NCBI GenBank assembly: GCA_025056865.1 | Contig: JANWVO010000025.1 | Span: 1 to 64,000 of the forward strand | Length of the DNA: 64,000 nucleotides | Source of the DNA: Bryobacteraceae bacterium | Lineage (GTDB): Bacteria > Acidobacteriota > Terriglobia > Bryobacterales > Bryobacteraceae | Reading direction: 5' to 3' | Shown here: positions 16,122 to 24,199 of the stretch, one piece after another | Position numbering within the stretch: position 1 is the first letter of the stretch | Layout: every line of letters begins with the position of its first letter | Position numbers and translations under genes: made by a program | Notes under the pieces: generated by a model | The model's input: only the letters and a program-made list of their open reading frames with translations | Told to the model about the DNA's origin: nothing | Database searches by the model: none

Positions 16122-17456
16122 ATGGAGGCCGACATCCGCCGTTTGAAGATCGACCGGGGCGCTGAGCCGAAGGGCGCATCCGGCTGGGCGGCCAGGTGGA
16201 TCCTGGCGGGCGTCGCCCTCTTTGTCCTGCTTGGTGCGGCGGCGCTGGTGCAGCGGTATCTGAACGCTGCGCCGGAGGTGATGGTCGTGCGGGTGCAGGC
16301 ACAACAGCCCGCCGGCGCCGGCGGCGCCAGCGTCGTGCTGAATGCGACCGGCTACATTGTGGCGGCGCACAAGATCCAGGTGGCTTCGAAAGTGATCGGC
16401 AAAGTCGCCTGGATCGGGGTGGAGAAGGGCGACCGGGTGAAGGCCGGGCAGGTCATCGTGCGCCTTGAGGATGACGAGTACCGCGCCCAGGTGCAGCAGG
16501 CGCGCGGCCAGTTGGCCGCGCTGGAAGCGAGGCTGGCCGAGCTGGAGCGCGGCTCGCGCCCCGAGGAGATCGACGCGGCGCGGGCGCAGGTGGAGCAGGC
16601 GCGCGCCGAGCTCGAAAACGCGCGCGTGCAACTCGAGCGGATCCGGCAACTGGCGGCGGAGAAGGTGATGTCGAAGTCCGCGCTCGACGACGCGCAGGCG
16701 CGCTACGACACGGCGGCTGCGCGGCTGGAAGCGGCGCAGAAGAACTACGAAATCGTCCGCCAGGGGCCGCGGCGCGAACAGATCGAGTCGATGCGCGGCC
16801 AGGTGGAGGCGGCGCGCGGCGCGCTGGCCTTCGCCGAGACGCAGCTCGCCAACACGCTCATCCGCGCGCCGGTGGACGGCACGATTCTCGAGAGGGCCGT
16901 CGAAAAGGGCGAGTTCGTCACCACCAGCTTCGCCGGCGAGCGCGGAGCCAAGGGCTACGTGGTGACACTGGCGGACCTGAACGACCTGCGCGTCGAGCTG
17001 GACATTTCTCAGAACGATTTCGCCAAGCTGAAGCCGCGGCAGCGCGGCATTATCACCGCGGACGCATGGCCTGGAGTGGAATGGCAGGGCGAGCTCGACG
17101 AGATTGCGCCGGAGGCCAACCGGCAGAAGGCGGCCGTGCAGGTGAAGGTGCGCGTGCTGAACCCCGATGAACGCCTGCGGCCGGAGATGAATGCGGCGGT
17201 GGCGTTCCTTTCTGATCAGCCCGCCCCTGCGGCGGCTCCCGGCCGGCCAGTCGTCTACATCCCGCCGGCGGCCGTGCGCAACGACCGCGTCTACATCGTG
17301 CTCCGGGACCGCCTGGTGGAGCGCGCCATCCGCACCAGCGGCAGCACGCCGCTGGGGCTTCGCGTCGAGGAAGGGCTGAACGGCGGCGAAGACATCGTGC
17401 TCAACCCGGGGCCGGATCTCAGGGACGGAATGAAAGTGAAGGCGAAACGGCAATGA
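16122..17456 (+). CDS. Membrane-fusion (HlyD/MacA-type) periplasmic adaptor
   Basis: 444 aa with one N-terminal transmembrane helix ([18 protein letters not shown], about 26-43). A biotinyl/lipoyl-like hairpin half follows ([20 protein letters not shown]), then a long alpha-helical coiled coil (about 125-230) rich in Ala/Glu/Arg, the second lipoyl half ([18 protein letters not shown]), and beta-barrel and membrane-proximal domains. It would link the ABC permeases to an outer-membrane exit duct. No TolC-like gene is in the window. It overlaps the ATPase gene by 4 nt. Confidence 0.9.
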   Translation: MEADIRRLKIDRGAEPKGASGWAARWILAGVALFVLLGAAALVQRYLNAAPEVMVVRVQAQQPAGAGGASVVLNATGYIVAAHKIQVASKVIGKVAWIGVEKGDRVKAGQVIVRLEDDEYRAQVQQARGQLAALEARLAELERGSRPEEIDAARAQVEQARAELENARVQLERIRQLAAEKVMSKSALDDAQARYDTAAARLEAAQKNYEIVRQGPRREQIESMRGQVEAARGALAFAETQLANTLIRAPVDGTILERAVEKGEFVTTSFAGERGAKGYVVTLADLNDLRVELDISQNDFAKLKPRQRGIITADAWPGVEWQGELDEIAPEANRQKAAVQVKVRVLNPDERLRPEMNAAVAFLSDQPAPAAAPGRPVVYIPPAAVRNDRVYIVLRDRLVERAIRTSGSTPLGLRVEEGLNGGEDIVLNPGPDLRDGMKVKAKRQ

Positions 17457-18160
17457 CGGATGATGTGGTGATCCAGGCGCGGCGGCTGACGAAGGAGTAC
17501 ATCCGCGACGAGTTCCACATTGTGGCGCTCAAGGACGTGGATCTGGACGTGCGCCGCGGGGAGTACCTCGCGCTGATGGGCCCGTCCGGGTCCGGCAAGT
17601 CCACGCTGCTGCATCTGATCGCCGCCATGGACAGGCCGACATCGGGCGCAATCCGGGTGCTTGGCGCGGATCTGGCCGCCATGCCGGATCCGGAGATGGC
17701 GCGCTGGCGCAACCGCCACATCGGTTTCGTCTTCCAGACGTTCAACCTGATCCCGGTGCTGACGGCGCTCGAAAACGTCGAGCTGCCGCTGAAGCTCACG
17801 CACCTGAAGAAGGGCGAGCGGATGGAACACGCGGTGACGGCGCTGAAGCTGGTGGGCCTCGGCGACCGCCTGCACCACTACCCGCGGCAGCTTTCCGGCG
17901 GCCAGGAGCAGCGCGTGGCGATCGCGCGCGCCATCGTCACCGATCCGGACATCATCCTCTGCGACGAGCCCACCGGCAACCTGGACGCGCGCAGCGCCAA
18001 CGAAGTGCTCGAGCTGCTGCGGCAGCTCAACCGCGACTATGGCAAGACGATCGTCATGGTGACGCACGACCCGCACGCGGCCCGGTTCGCTTCGCACATC
18101 CGCTACATTGACAAGGGAGAGCTGCTGCCGGAAGGCCGCAAGCCGGAAGACTGGAGCTGA
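17453..18160 (+). CDS. ABC transporter ATP-binding protein, MacB/LolD type
   Basis: 235 aa ATPase with Walker [11 protein letters not shown]-loop FQTFNLIP, signature LSGGQEQR, Walker B ILCDEPTG with D-loop GNLDARS, and switch His MVTHD. The [20 protein letters not shown] start and the [14 protein letters not shown] segment are typical of LolD/MacB-type exporters. Coupled to the adaptor gene by ATGA and followed 6 nt later by an ATP-grasp gene. It powers the two FtsX-like permeases upstream. Confidence 0.93.
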   Translation: MTDDVVIQARRLTKEYIRDEFHIVALKDVDLDVRRGEYLALMGPSGSGKSTLLHLIAAMDRPTSGAIRVLGADLAAMPDPEMARWRNRHIGFVFQTFNLIPVLTALENVELPLKLTHLKKGERMEHAVTALKLVGLGDRLHHYPRQLSGGQEQRVAIARAIVTDPDIILCDEPTGNLDARSANEVLELLRQLNRDYGKTIVMVTHDPHAARFASHIRYIDKGELLPEGRKPEDWS

Positions 18161-18166
18161 GCGCGA

Positions 18167-19075
18167 GTGAGCCGGCTGGCGATCCTCTACGAGCACCCGC
18201 AGTGGTTCCGCCCGCTGTTCGACGCCCTGCGCCGCGCGGGCGTGCCGTTCGAGGAGTGGCGCGCCGATGCGCTGGGGTGGACGCTCGAAGAAACACAATG
18301 GCCGGATCTTGTTCTGAACCGCATGAGCGCGTCGGCCCGCTGGCGGGGCCACGGCCATGCGCAGTTCGCCGTGCGCGAGCTGCTGGCGGTGCTCGAGGCG
18401 AGGCGCGTCGAGGTGGTCAACGGCGCGGCCGCCTACGAGCTGGAAATCAGCAAGGTGCGGCAGCTCGAGCTGTTCCGCCGCGCCGGCGCGCGCGTGCCGC
18501 GGACGGCGGTGGCCAACTGCCCCGGACAGCTTCTGCCGGCGGCGCGCGCCCTACCGTTTCCGGTCATGGTCAAGCCCAACTGCGGCGGCGCGGGCGCGGG
18601 CGTGCGGCGCTTCGACTCGCCGGCGCAGCTTGAGAGAGAGGCCGCCGGCGTCGATTTCGGCTGCGACCACGTGGCGCTGGTGCAGGAGCACATCCCCTCG
18701 CGCGACGGCGCCTGCTACCGCATCGAGATCCTCGGCGGCGAAGTGCTCTACTGCCTGAAAGTGCAGCGGGACGGGGCGGGCTACAATCTCTGTCCGGCGG
18801 ACGCCTGTAGCGCCGGGTCCCGGCCTGTGTTCACCCGCTGCGAGCCGCTGCCGGAAGCCGAAACCATCGCGCTGAACGTGGCGCGGCTCGGCCGCATCGA
18901 TCTGTGCGGCATCGAGTACATCATCGACCACCGCACCGGCGAGCCCGTCTTCTACGACCTGAACGTGCTTTCCAACTTCGTCGCCAACGCGCGCGAGATT
19001 GTCGGCTTTGACCCGTACGACCGGCTCGTGGAGTACCTCGGCCGCCGGCTGCACGCGCTGGCGCGGCTGCGGTGA
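18167..19075 (+). CDS. ATP-grasp ligase (RimK-like), substrate unknown
   Basis: 302 aa with ATP-grasp features: LEISKVRQLELFRRAGARVPRT, nucleotide-binding Lys in FPVMVKPNCGGAGAG, VALVQEHI, GACYRIEILGGE, and the metal-binding DLCGIEYIID ... FYDLNVLSNFV (E/N residues). Members form amide, thioester or ester bonds through an acyl-phosphate intermediate, for example RimK, peptide-modifying and small-peptide ligases. GTG start. It follows the exporter ATPase by 6 nt, so it is the fifth gene of that operon. Its product may be cargo of the exporter, or it may modify a transporter partner; both are inference. Confidence 0.8.
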   Translation: MSRLAILYEHPQWFRPLFDALRRAGVPFEEWRADALGWTLEETQWPDLVLNRMSASARWRGHGHAQFAVRELLAVLEARRVEVVNGAAAYELEISKVRQLELFRRAGARVPRTAVANCPGQLLPAARALPFPVMVKPNCGGAGAGVRRFDSPAQLEREAAGVDFGCDHVALVQEHIPSRDGACYRIEILGGEVLYCLKVQRDGAGYNLCPADACSAGSRPVFTRCEPLPEAETIALNVARLGRIDLCGIEYIIDHRTGEPVFYDLNVLSNFVANAREIVGFDPYDRLVEYLGRRLHALARLR

Positions 19076-19157
19076 GCGCCCGGCAATCCGTTCCCGCACG
19101 CCGTCCCCCCGGGGCGCGGCAGGGCGGAAGTCCGCCAGCCAAGGCGCAGAGCGGCGT

Positions 19158-20714
19158 TCAGTGACGGAAGTGGCGGATGCCGGTGAACACCATCGCCACG
19201 CCAAGCCGGTTGGCCGCGGCGATCACCTCCTCGTCCTTCACCGATCCGCCGGGCTGGATCACCGCCGTCGCCCCGTGCGAAGCCACTGTCTCAAGACCGT
19301 CCGGAAACGGAAAGAAGGCGTCCGAGGCGGCCACGCAGCCGGCCAGCGGCAGCACCGATTTTTTCGCGCCGATCTCGGCGGAAAACACGCGGCTCATCTG
19401 CCCGGCGCCGGCGCTGAGAAGCTGGCCGCGGCGCGCATAGACGATCGCGTTCGACTTGACGTGCTTGCACACCTTCCATGCGAATTCGAGAGCCGCCATT
19501 TCCTCCGGGGTGGGCTTGCGTTCGGTCACCACGCGCAGCGAAGCCGGATCGAGCGTCAGCAGGTCGGGCGTCTGCGCGAGCACGCCGCCGGTGATGGAAC
19601 GCAGCACGAGCTCCGCGGGCACGCCTCCCTTGACGGCCACGAGCCGGAGGTTCTTCTTCGCGCGCAGGATGGCAAGCGCCTGCTCGGAATAGGCGGGCGC
19701 GGCGATGGCTTCCACGAAGAGTTTCGAGACCTCATGCGCCGTGTCGGCATCCACTTCGCGGTTGAAGGCGAGCACGCCTCCGAAAGCGGAGACGGGATCC
19801 GCCTCGCAGGCCATGCGGTAAGCCTCGGCGAGGCTGTCCTGCTCGGCGCAGCCGCAGGGATTGGTGTGCTTGATGATGACCGCAGCGGGCCGTTCGAACT
19901 CGCACACAAGCTGCCAGGCGGCGTCGAGGTCGACAAGGTTGTTGAAGCTCAGCTCCCTGCCGTGGAGCTGGACGGCGTTGGCCACGCCTTCGCTGCCTTC
20001 CGCATAGAGCGCTGCCTTCTGGTGAGGATTCTCGCCGTAGCGCAGCTCCTGCCGGCGCGGCAGCAGGACGTGAAGCGCGCCCGGAAGATCCGGGCGGCGG
20101 TCGACGAAGGACTCTTCCCCGCATTCGATGGAAGCCAGCCGCACGGTGATGGCCGCGTCGTAACGCGCCGTCAGCGCGAAAGCCTTGCGGGCGAGGTTCC
20201 AGTGCGTGCGGCGGCTGAGCGAGCCGCCATTGGCGCGAAGCTCGTCAAGGATGGCGGGGTAGTCCTCCGGAGACGTGACCACGGCCACGTCTTCGAAGTT
20301 CTTCGCCGCGGCCCGGATCATGGTCGGCCCGCCGATGTCGATGTTTTCAATCAGCTCTTCGATGGAAGCGCCCTCTTTCGCGGCGGCTTTCTCGAAGGCA
20401 TAGAGGTTGACGACCACCATGTCGATGGGGGCGATGCCGTGTTCGGCGAGCGCGGCGCGGTGCGCGGCCACGCCGCGGCGGGCGAGGATGCCGGCGGCGA
20501 TCACCGGATGGATGGTCTTGACGCGGCCATCGAGGATCTCGGGGAAGCCGGTGACCTCGCTGACGTCTTTCACCGGAAGCCCCGCATCCCGCAGCAGGCG
20601 GGCCGTGCCGCCGGTGGAGAGGAGCTCGCAGCCGAGGGCGGCGAGTCCGCGGGCGAATTCCGCCAGTCCGGTCTTGTCAGTAACGCTGAGAAGGGCGCGC
20701 TGGATTCTGGGCAT
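19158..20714 (-). CDS. purH: Bifunctional AICAR transformylase/IMP cyclohydrolase
   Basis: Catalyses the last two steps of purine synthesis. The N-terminal MGS-like cyclohydrolase domain (about 1-195) has SVTDKTGL, LLSTGGTA, DGRVKTIHP and NIDIGGPTMIRAAAKN. The C-terminal transformylase domain has LRYGENPHQ, the catalytic KHTNPCG, DPVSAFGG and a VIQPGGSVKDEEVI ending. About 518 aa is full length. I take the second ATG (MPRIQRALLSV), which has GGAGGG just upstream. It is divergent from the isocitrate dehydrogenase family gene. Confidence 0.95.
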   Translation of the reverse strand: MPRIQRALLSVTDKTGLAEFARGLAALGCELLSTGGTARLLRDAGLPVKDVSEVTGFPEILDGRVKTIHPVIAAGILARRGVAAHRAALAEHGIAPIDMVVVNLYAFEKAAAKEGASIEELIENIDIGGPTMIRAAAKNFEDVAVVTSPEDYPAILDELRANGGSLSRRTHWNLARKAFALTARYDAAITVRLASIECGEESFVDRRPDLPGALHVLLPRRQELRYGENPHQKAALYAEGSEGVANAVQLHGRELSFNNLVDLDAAWQLVCEFERPAAVIIKHTNPCGCAEQDSLAEAYRMACEADPVSAFGGVLAFNREVDADTAHEVSKLFVEAIAAPAYSEQALAILRAKKNLRLVAVKGGVPAELVLRSITGGVLAQTPDLLTLDPASLRVVTERKPTPEEMAALEFAWKVCKHVKSNAIVYARRGQLLSAGAGQMSRVFSAEIGAKKSVLPLAGCVAASDAFFPFPDGLETVASHGATAVIQPGGSVKDEEVIAAANRLGVAMVFTGIRHFRH

Positions 20715-20744
20715 GACCCTCCATTCTGCCATTCACGCAGCCCC

Positions 20745-20753
20745 TGTTACCAT
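20745..20753 (+). promoter_or_regulatory. Candidate extended -10 box (TGTTACCAT)
   Basis: A TG-N-TANNAT element ends 6 nt before the GTG start of the isocitrate dehydrogenase family gene. Transcription would then begin at or next to the start codon. No Shine-Dalgarno sequence is present, which fits a leaderless message. Confidence 0.35.
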
Positions 20754-20759
20754 GAGAGC

Positions 20760-21767
20760 GTGGCACACAGGGTGACTCTCATTCCCGGCGACGGCATCGG
20801 CCCCGAAGTGGCCGCCGCCACGGTAGAAGCGGTGAACGCCACCGGCGTCAAGATCGAGTGGGAAACGGCCGAGCTGAGCGCGGAGATCATCGAAAAGACC
20901 GGTTCCAGCCTGCCGCAATACGTGTTGGACTCGCTGGAGCGCACAGGCGTCGGGCTGAAAGGGCCGGTGACGACGCCGATCGCCGGCGGATTCAAGAGCG
21001 TCAACGTGGCGCTGCGCAAGACGCTGGACCTGTTCGCCAACGTGCGCCCCGTGTTCACCCTGCCCGGGCTGAAGACGCGCTTTCAGGACGTCAACATCGA
21101 CATGGTGATCTTCCGCGAGAACACGGAGGATCTTTACTCCGGGCTGGAGCACGAGGTGGTGAAGGACGTCGTCGAAAGCCTGAAAATCATCACCGGCTTC
21201 GCCTCGCTCCGGATCGCCAACTACGCCTTCGCCTATGCACGGAAGAACCGGCGCAAGAAGGTGACCGCGGTGCACAAGGCCAACATCATGAAGCTCAGCG
21301 ACGGGCTCTTCATCCGCTGCTGCCGCGAAGTGGCCACCCAGTATCCGGACATCGCCTACAACGAGCTGATCGTCGACAATGCCGCCATGCAACTGGTGAT
21401 GCGTCCGGAGACGTTCGACATCCTGCTGCTGCCGAACCTCTACGGGGACATCGTCAGCGATCTTGCCGCCGGGCTGGTGGGCGGGCTGGGGGTGGTGCCG
21501 GGCGCGAACATGGGCGAGAAGTGCGCCGTGTTTGAAGCGGTGCACGGTTCGGCGCCCGACATCGCCGGCCACGGGATTGCCAACCCGACGGCGCTGATGT
21601 CGTCCGCGATCCTGATGCTGCGCCACCTGGGCGAGAGCGAAGCCGCCGACCGTCTGCAACGGGCCATCATGGCCACCTACGCCGAAGGCAGACACCTGAC
21701 CCGGGATGTCGGCGGCACGGCCACCACGCGCGAATTCACGGACGCCGTGATCCGCCACCTGGGCTGA
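20760..21767 (+). CDS. NAD-dependent isocitrate/isopropylmalate dehydrogenase family protein
   Basis: Decarboxylating dehydrogenase of 335 aa. It shows TLIPGDGIGPEV, the substrate loop KSVNVALRKTLDLFANVRPV, RENTEDLYSGLEHEV and the catalytic Lys/Tyr region KVTAVHKANIMKLSDGLF. DNAAMQLV, LLLPNLYGDIVSDLAAGLVGG and the nucleotide-binding EAVHGSAPDIAGHGIANPTA follow. The RENTEDLY motif and short length favour NAD-isocitrate dehydrogenase over LeuB. I start at GTG 20760 (VAHRVTLIPG); the frame continues upstream only as antisense to purH. A 13-bp hairpin overlaps its 3' end. Confidence 0.88.
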   Translation: MAHRVTLIPGDGIGPEVAAATVEAVNATGVKIEWETAELSAEIIEKTGSSLPQYVLDSLERTGVGLKGPVTTPIAGGFKSVNVALRKTLDLFANVRPVFTLPGLKTRFQDVNIDMVIFRENTEDLYSGLEHEVVKDVVESLKIITGFASLRIANYAFAYARKNRRKKVTAVHKANIMKLSDGLFIRCCREVATQYPDIAYNELIVDNAAMQLVMRPETFDILLLPNLYGDIVSDLAAGLVGGLGVVPGANMGEKCAVFEAVHGSAPDIAGHGIANPTALMSSAILMLRHLGESEAADRLQRAIMATYAEGRHLTRDVGGTATTREFTDAVIRHLG

Positions 21768-21783
21768 GGCGGCGGATCACGGC
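21744..21783. terminator. 13-bp perfect hairpin spanning the stop codon
   Basis: Bases 21744-21756 and 21771-21783 are exact inverted copies (13 bp) around a 14-nt loop that contains the end of the dehydrogenase gene; its TGA is at 21765-21767. It lies between converging genes. No T run follows on either strand, so it may act as a Rho-assisted or bidirectional terminator or as a 3'-end stabiliser. Confidence 0.5.
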
Positions 21784-21800
21784 AGAGCCGGGCCAGAAGC

Positions 21801-22727
21801 CTACTTCACCGTGACGGTGAATGGCGACTTGAGCTGGAAGGTAAGCACGGACTCGGCGGGAATGGTGGCAGGTTCGCCGCGCGTGGCCATGGCCGTGGCC
21901 GTGCCCGCGCCCGCGCCGACGCCCGCGCCGACCGCCGCGCCTTTGCCGCCGCCCGCGATGGCGCCGATGGCCGCGCCCACGCCGGTCATGATGGCGCCGC
22001 GCGTGACGTCCTTCTTCACGCTGCTCTTTGCTTCAGCCGCGTAGGCTCCGGTCTCGATCTCCACGTCTCCGGCAGCCGTGTGGATGCGGCGCAGCGTCAC
22101 CGAAATCTGCGCCACGCCTTTCACGCGCCCGCCGGGGTCGCTTTCCACAATGACGCCCTCGACGTCGGCGCCCTTGGGCGCGATGGTCACCCCGTCGATC
22201 ACAAGCGGCTCGGCCAGCGTGGCGCGGAAGGGATCGCCGCTCTTCGCGTCTTTGGTGGAAAGCGCCGTCGTTGTGCGGATCACGATCTGCGTGCCCGCTG
22301 GCACCGTAATGGGCTTTGGCGCGGGAGCCGCCGGAGCCTGCGCCGCCGTGGCGGGCGAAGCGGACTGGAGCGCCTGTCCGCCCGCCGTCTGCTGCGCCCC
22401 CCCGGAGGAAGAGGCCTGAGCCTGCGACTGTGCCGCCTTCTGCTGCGCCTCGAGAAGCTTCTTCCTCGCCGCGTCCGCCTGCCGCTGAGCCTGCTCCAGC
22501 TTCTTGCGGGCGTCCTCCAGTTCCTGCTGCTGGCGCGCCTGTTCCGCAGCGCGCTGCGCTTCTTCGAGCTGGCGCCGCGCTTCGGCGGCCTCCCTTTCCG
22601 CTTCTTCCACCCTCTTCTGGGCTTCCTGAAGCTGCTGCTGCGCCTGCGCTTCCTGCGAGGCGTCCTTCTTGCAGCCCGTGAAAGCCATCACGGCGGCTGC
22701 CATTGACATCAAGAAAAGCTTCCTCAT
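21801..22727 (-). CDS. Lipoprotein with coiled coil and glycine-zipper C-terminal region
   Basis: 308 aa. A lipoprotein signal ends in FTGC-KKD (Cys about 19). A highly charged heptad-like coiled coil (Glu/Ala/Arg/Gln, about 25-105) follows, then a Pro/Ala linker. The C-terminal beta-rich part contains ITVPAGTQIVIRTTTALSTK and SGDPFRATLAEPLVIDGV, resembling exported proteins of unknown function common in Acidobacteria. A Gly-rich stretch (GVGAAIGAIAGGGKGAAVGAG, about 255-280) could be a membrane-inserting glycine zipper. Probably an envelope-associated structural protein. The reaction or partner is unknown. Confidence 0.8.
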   Translation of the reverse strand: MRKLFLMSMAAAVMAFTGCKKDASQEAQAQQQLQEAQKRVEEAEREAAEARRQLEEAQRAAEQARQQQELEDARKKLEQAQRQADAARKKLLEAQQKAAQSQAQASSSGGAQQTAGGQALQSASPATAAQAPAAPAPKPITVPAGTQIVIRTTTALSTKDAKSGDPFRATLAEPLVIDGVTIAPKGADVEGVIVESDPGGRVKGVAQISVTLRRIHTAAGDVEIETGAYAAEAKSSVKKDVTRGAIMTGVGAAIGAIAGGGKGAAVGAGVGAGAGTATAMATRGEPATIPAESVLTFQLKSPFTVTVK

Positions 22728-22919
22728 GATGTGAAGTCCCTCTCTTTCCCCCGAGGCGTTCTCAGGCTCCTCCCCCTCTAGTCTAGATCCAAAGGCGCAT
22801 GACCTGGCGATCGGGCCGGCATAGAATGAAGCCCACGGGAGGCAGAGGCCCTGAGAAACGCCGGGGAAGGGACCAGCAACCATTGCAGCCGCCGCGAGCT
22901 GCTGGGCGCAGGGCTGCTG

Positions 22920-24188
22920 ATGCTGCGCCGGAGCAGCGGACTCCGGGCTGCCGTGTTTCAGTGCGACGCCACGCCGCCGAAGGGGCAGCCGAACATCTGG
23001 GTGGAGCCCGTGCGCGAAGTGCTGGACCCCCTGCTGTGCAAGGGGCTGGTTCTGGAGGGCAACGGCCAGCGCGTGGTGCTTGCCGCCATGGACTGGTGCG
23101 GAGCAGGCGGCGCCACCCATGAGCGCTTCTGCGCCGCGCTGGCGCACGGCGCGGCGACGTCGCGCCGCAATGTGTGGCTGCACACGGTGCATCAGCATGC
23201 GGCGCCCTACGTGGTGGAAGACGCGTATCCGCTGCTTCAGAGCGCGCGTCCGCAGGCCCTGCGGATGTCGGCGCGGTTTCTTCAGCGAATGGCCGAACGC
23301 CTTGCCACGGCGGCTGCCGCGGCCGTCAGGATGCTGGCGCCGGTGGAGCGCCTCGGGACCGGGCTCGCCCGCGTGGAGAAGGTGGCCAGCGCGCGGCGGC
23401 TGCTGGTGGATGGCCGCATCGTGACACGCTTCAGCAGCACTGCCGCGTCGCCCCATCTGGCGGAGCTGCCTGAAGGCGACATCGACCCGGACATCCGCTG
23501 CATGACGCTGGCCGGCAGCGCGGGGCCTCTCGTGCACCTGATGTTCTACGCCACGCATCCGCAGACGTTCTGCTGCGACGGGCGCGTCTCGGCGGACTTC
23601 GTGGGCGCGGCGCGCGCGGCGATGGAAAAGGAGGCCGGCGCTGCGGTGATTTACTTCACCGGGTGCGCCGGCGACGTCACCGTCGGCAGGTACAACCAGG
23701 GCAGGGAAGAGCAGCGCGCGGAGCTGGCCCTGCGGCTCGCGGACGGCATGAGGCGGGCGATCCGCGCCGCTGCTTTCGAGCCAGCCGCAGGGCTGGAGTG
23801 GCGCACGGCCGCCCTGCGTCTGGAAGCGCGGACCGGATTCCCGTCGGTCGAGGAGGCTTCCAGCGACGCCGAAGCCTACCGCAGGGCGATCACAGCTTCC
23901 TTCGCCCGGCGGCAGCGGCCGCTGGGCGCCGCCGCGCTGGATCTCGGTTCCGCCGTGGCCGTGCTCCTTCCCGGCGAACCGCTGCTCGCCTTTCAGCGCG
24001 AGGCCCAGGCGGCGGCCCCCGGCCGTTTTGTCTGTGCGGCCGGATACGGAGACATCAGTCCGGGATACCTGTGCCGGGATGAGGACTACCGCCTGGGCGG
24101 GTATGAACCGGGCGCATCCAACGTGCAGCCCGGCAGCGAGGAGCGGATCCGGCAGGCGATCCGCGCGCTGGCGGGCGCGAAAAGCTGA
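22920..24188 (+). CDS. Exported hydrolase-like protein resembling neutral ceramidase N-terminal domain
   Basis: 422 aa from the first in-frame ATG. HTVHQHAAPYVVEDAY, LMFYATHPQTFCCDGRVSAD, YFTGCAGDVTVGRYN and a late CAAGYGDISPGYL resemble the neutral/alkaline ceramidase-like proteins frequent in Acidobacteria and Planctomycetes, where His residues bind zinc. The open frame continues upstream of the ATG and encodes a Tat-like leader (SRRELLGAGLL) directly before it. That stretch has no ATG, GTG or TTG start, and a stop lies at 22827-22829. Either a rare CTG (22851) is used or a frameshift has separated the leader from its start. A TAGAAT hexamer lies at 22822-22827. The gene precedes the DegT-like gene by 11 nt. 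Confidence 0.65.
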   Translation: MLRRSSGLRAAVFQCDATPPKGQPNIWVEPVREVLDPLLCKGLVLEGNGQRVVLAAMDWCGAGGATHERFCAALAHGAATSRRNVWLHTVHQHAAPYVVEDAYPLLQSARPQALRMSARFLQRMAERLATAAAAAVRMLAPVERLGTGLARVEKVASARRLLVDGRIVTRFSSTAASPHLAELPEGDIDPDIRCMTLAGSAGPLVHLMFYATHPQTFCCDGRVSADFVGAARAAMEKEAGAAVIYFTGCAGDVTVGRYNQGREEQRAELALRLADGMRRAIRAAAFEPAAGLEWRTAALRLEARTGFPSVEEASSDAEAYRRAITASFARRQRPLGAAALDLGSAVAVLLPGEPLLAFQREAQAAAPGRFVCAAGYGDISPGYLCRDEDYRLGGYEPGASNVQPGSEERIRQAIRALAGAKS

Positions 24189-24199
24189 GGAGGACTGCC

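Noticed and set aside
14270-16135. A 621-codon open frame on the minus strand through the two permease genes
   Set aside because: High GC with third-position bias opens antisense frames. The product is low-complexity His/Arg/Gln-rich without motifs, while the plus strand encodes clear FtsX permeases.
19124-19137. GGCGG-AAGT-CCGCC hairpin between the ATP-grasp and purH genes
   Set aside because: Only five base pairs, no T run and in very GC-rich sequence. Expected by chance.
18999-20759. Upstream extension of the isocitrate dehydrogenase family frame by over 580 codons
   Set aside because: The extension lies antisense to purH and shows no protein-like motifs. GTG 20760 gives the family-length product.
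22826-23122. Short frame starting at ATG 22826 next to the TAGAAT hexamer
   Set aside because: It runs in another frame over the ceramidase-like gene, is Arg/Pro-rich and has no recognisable domain.
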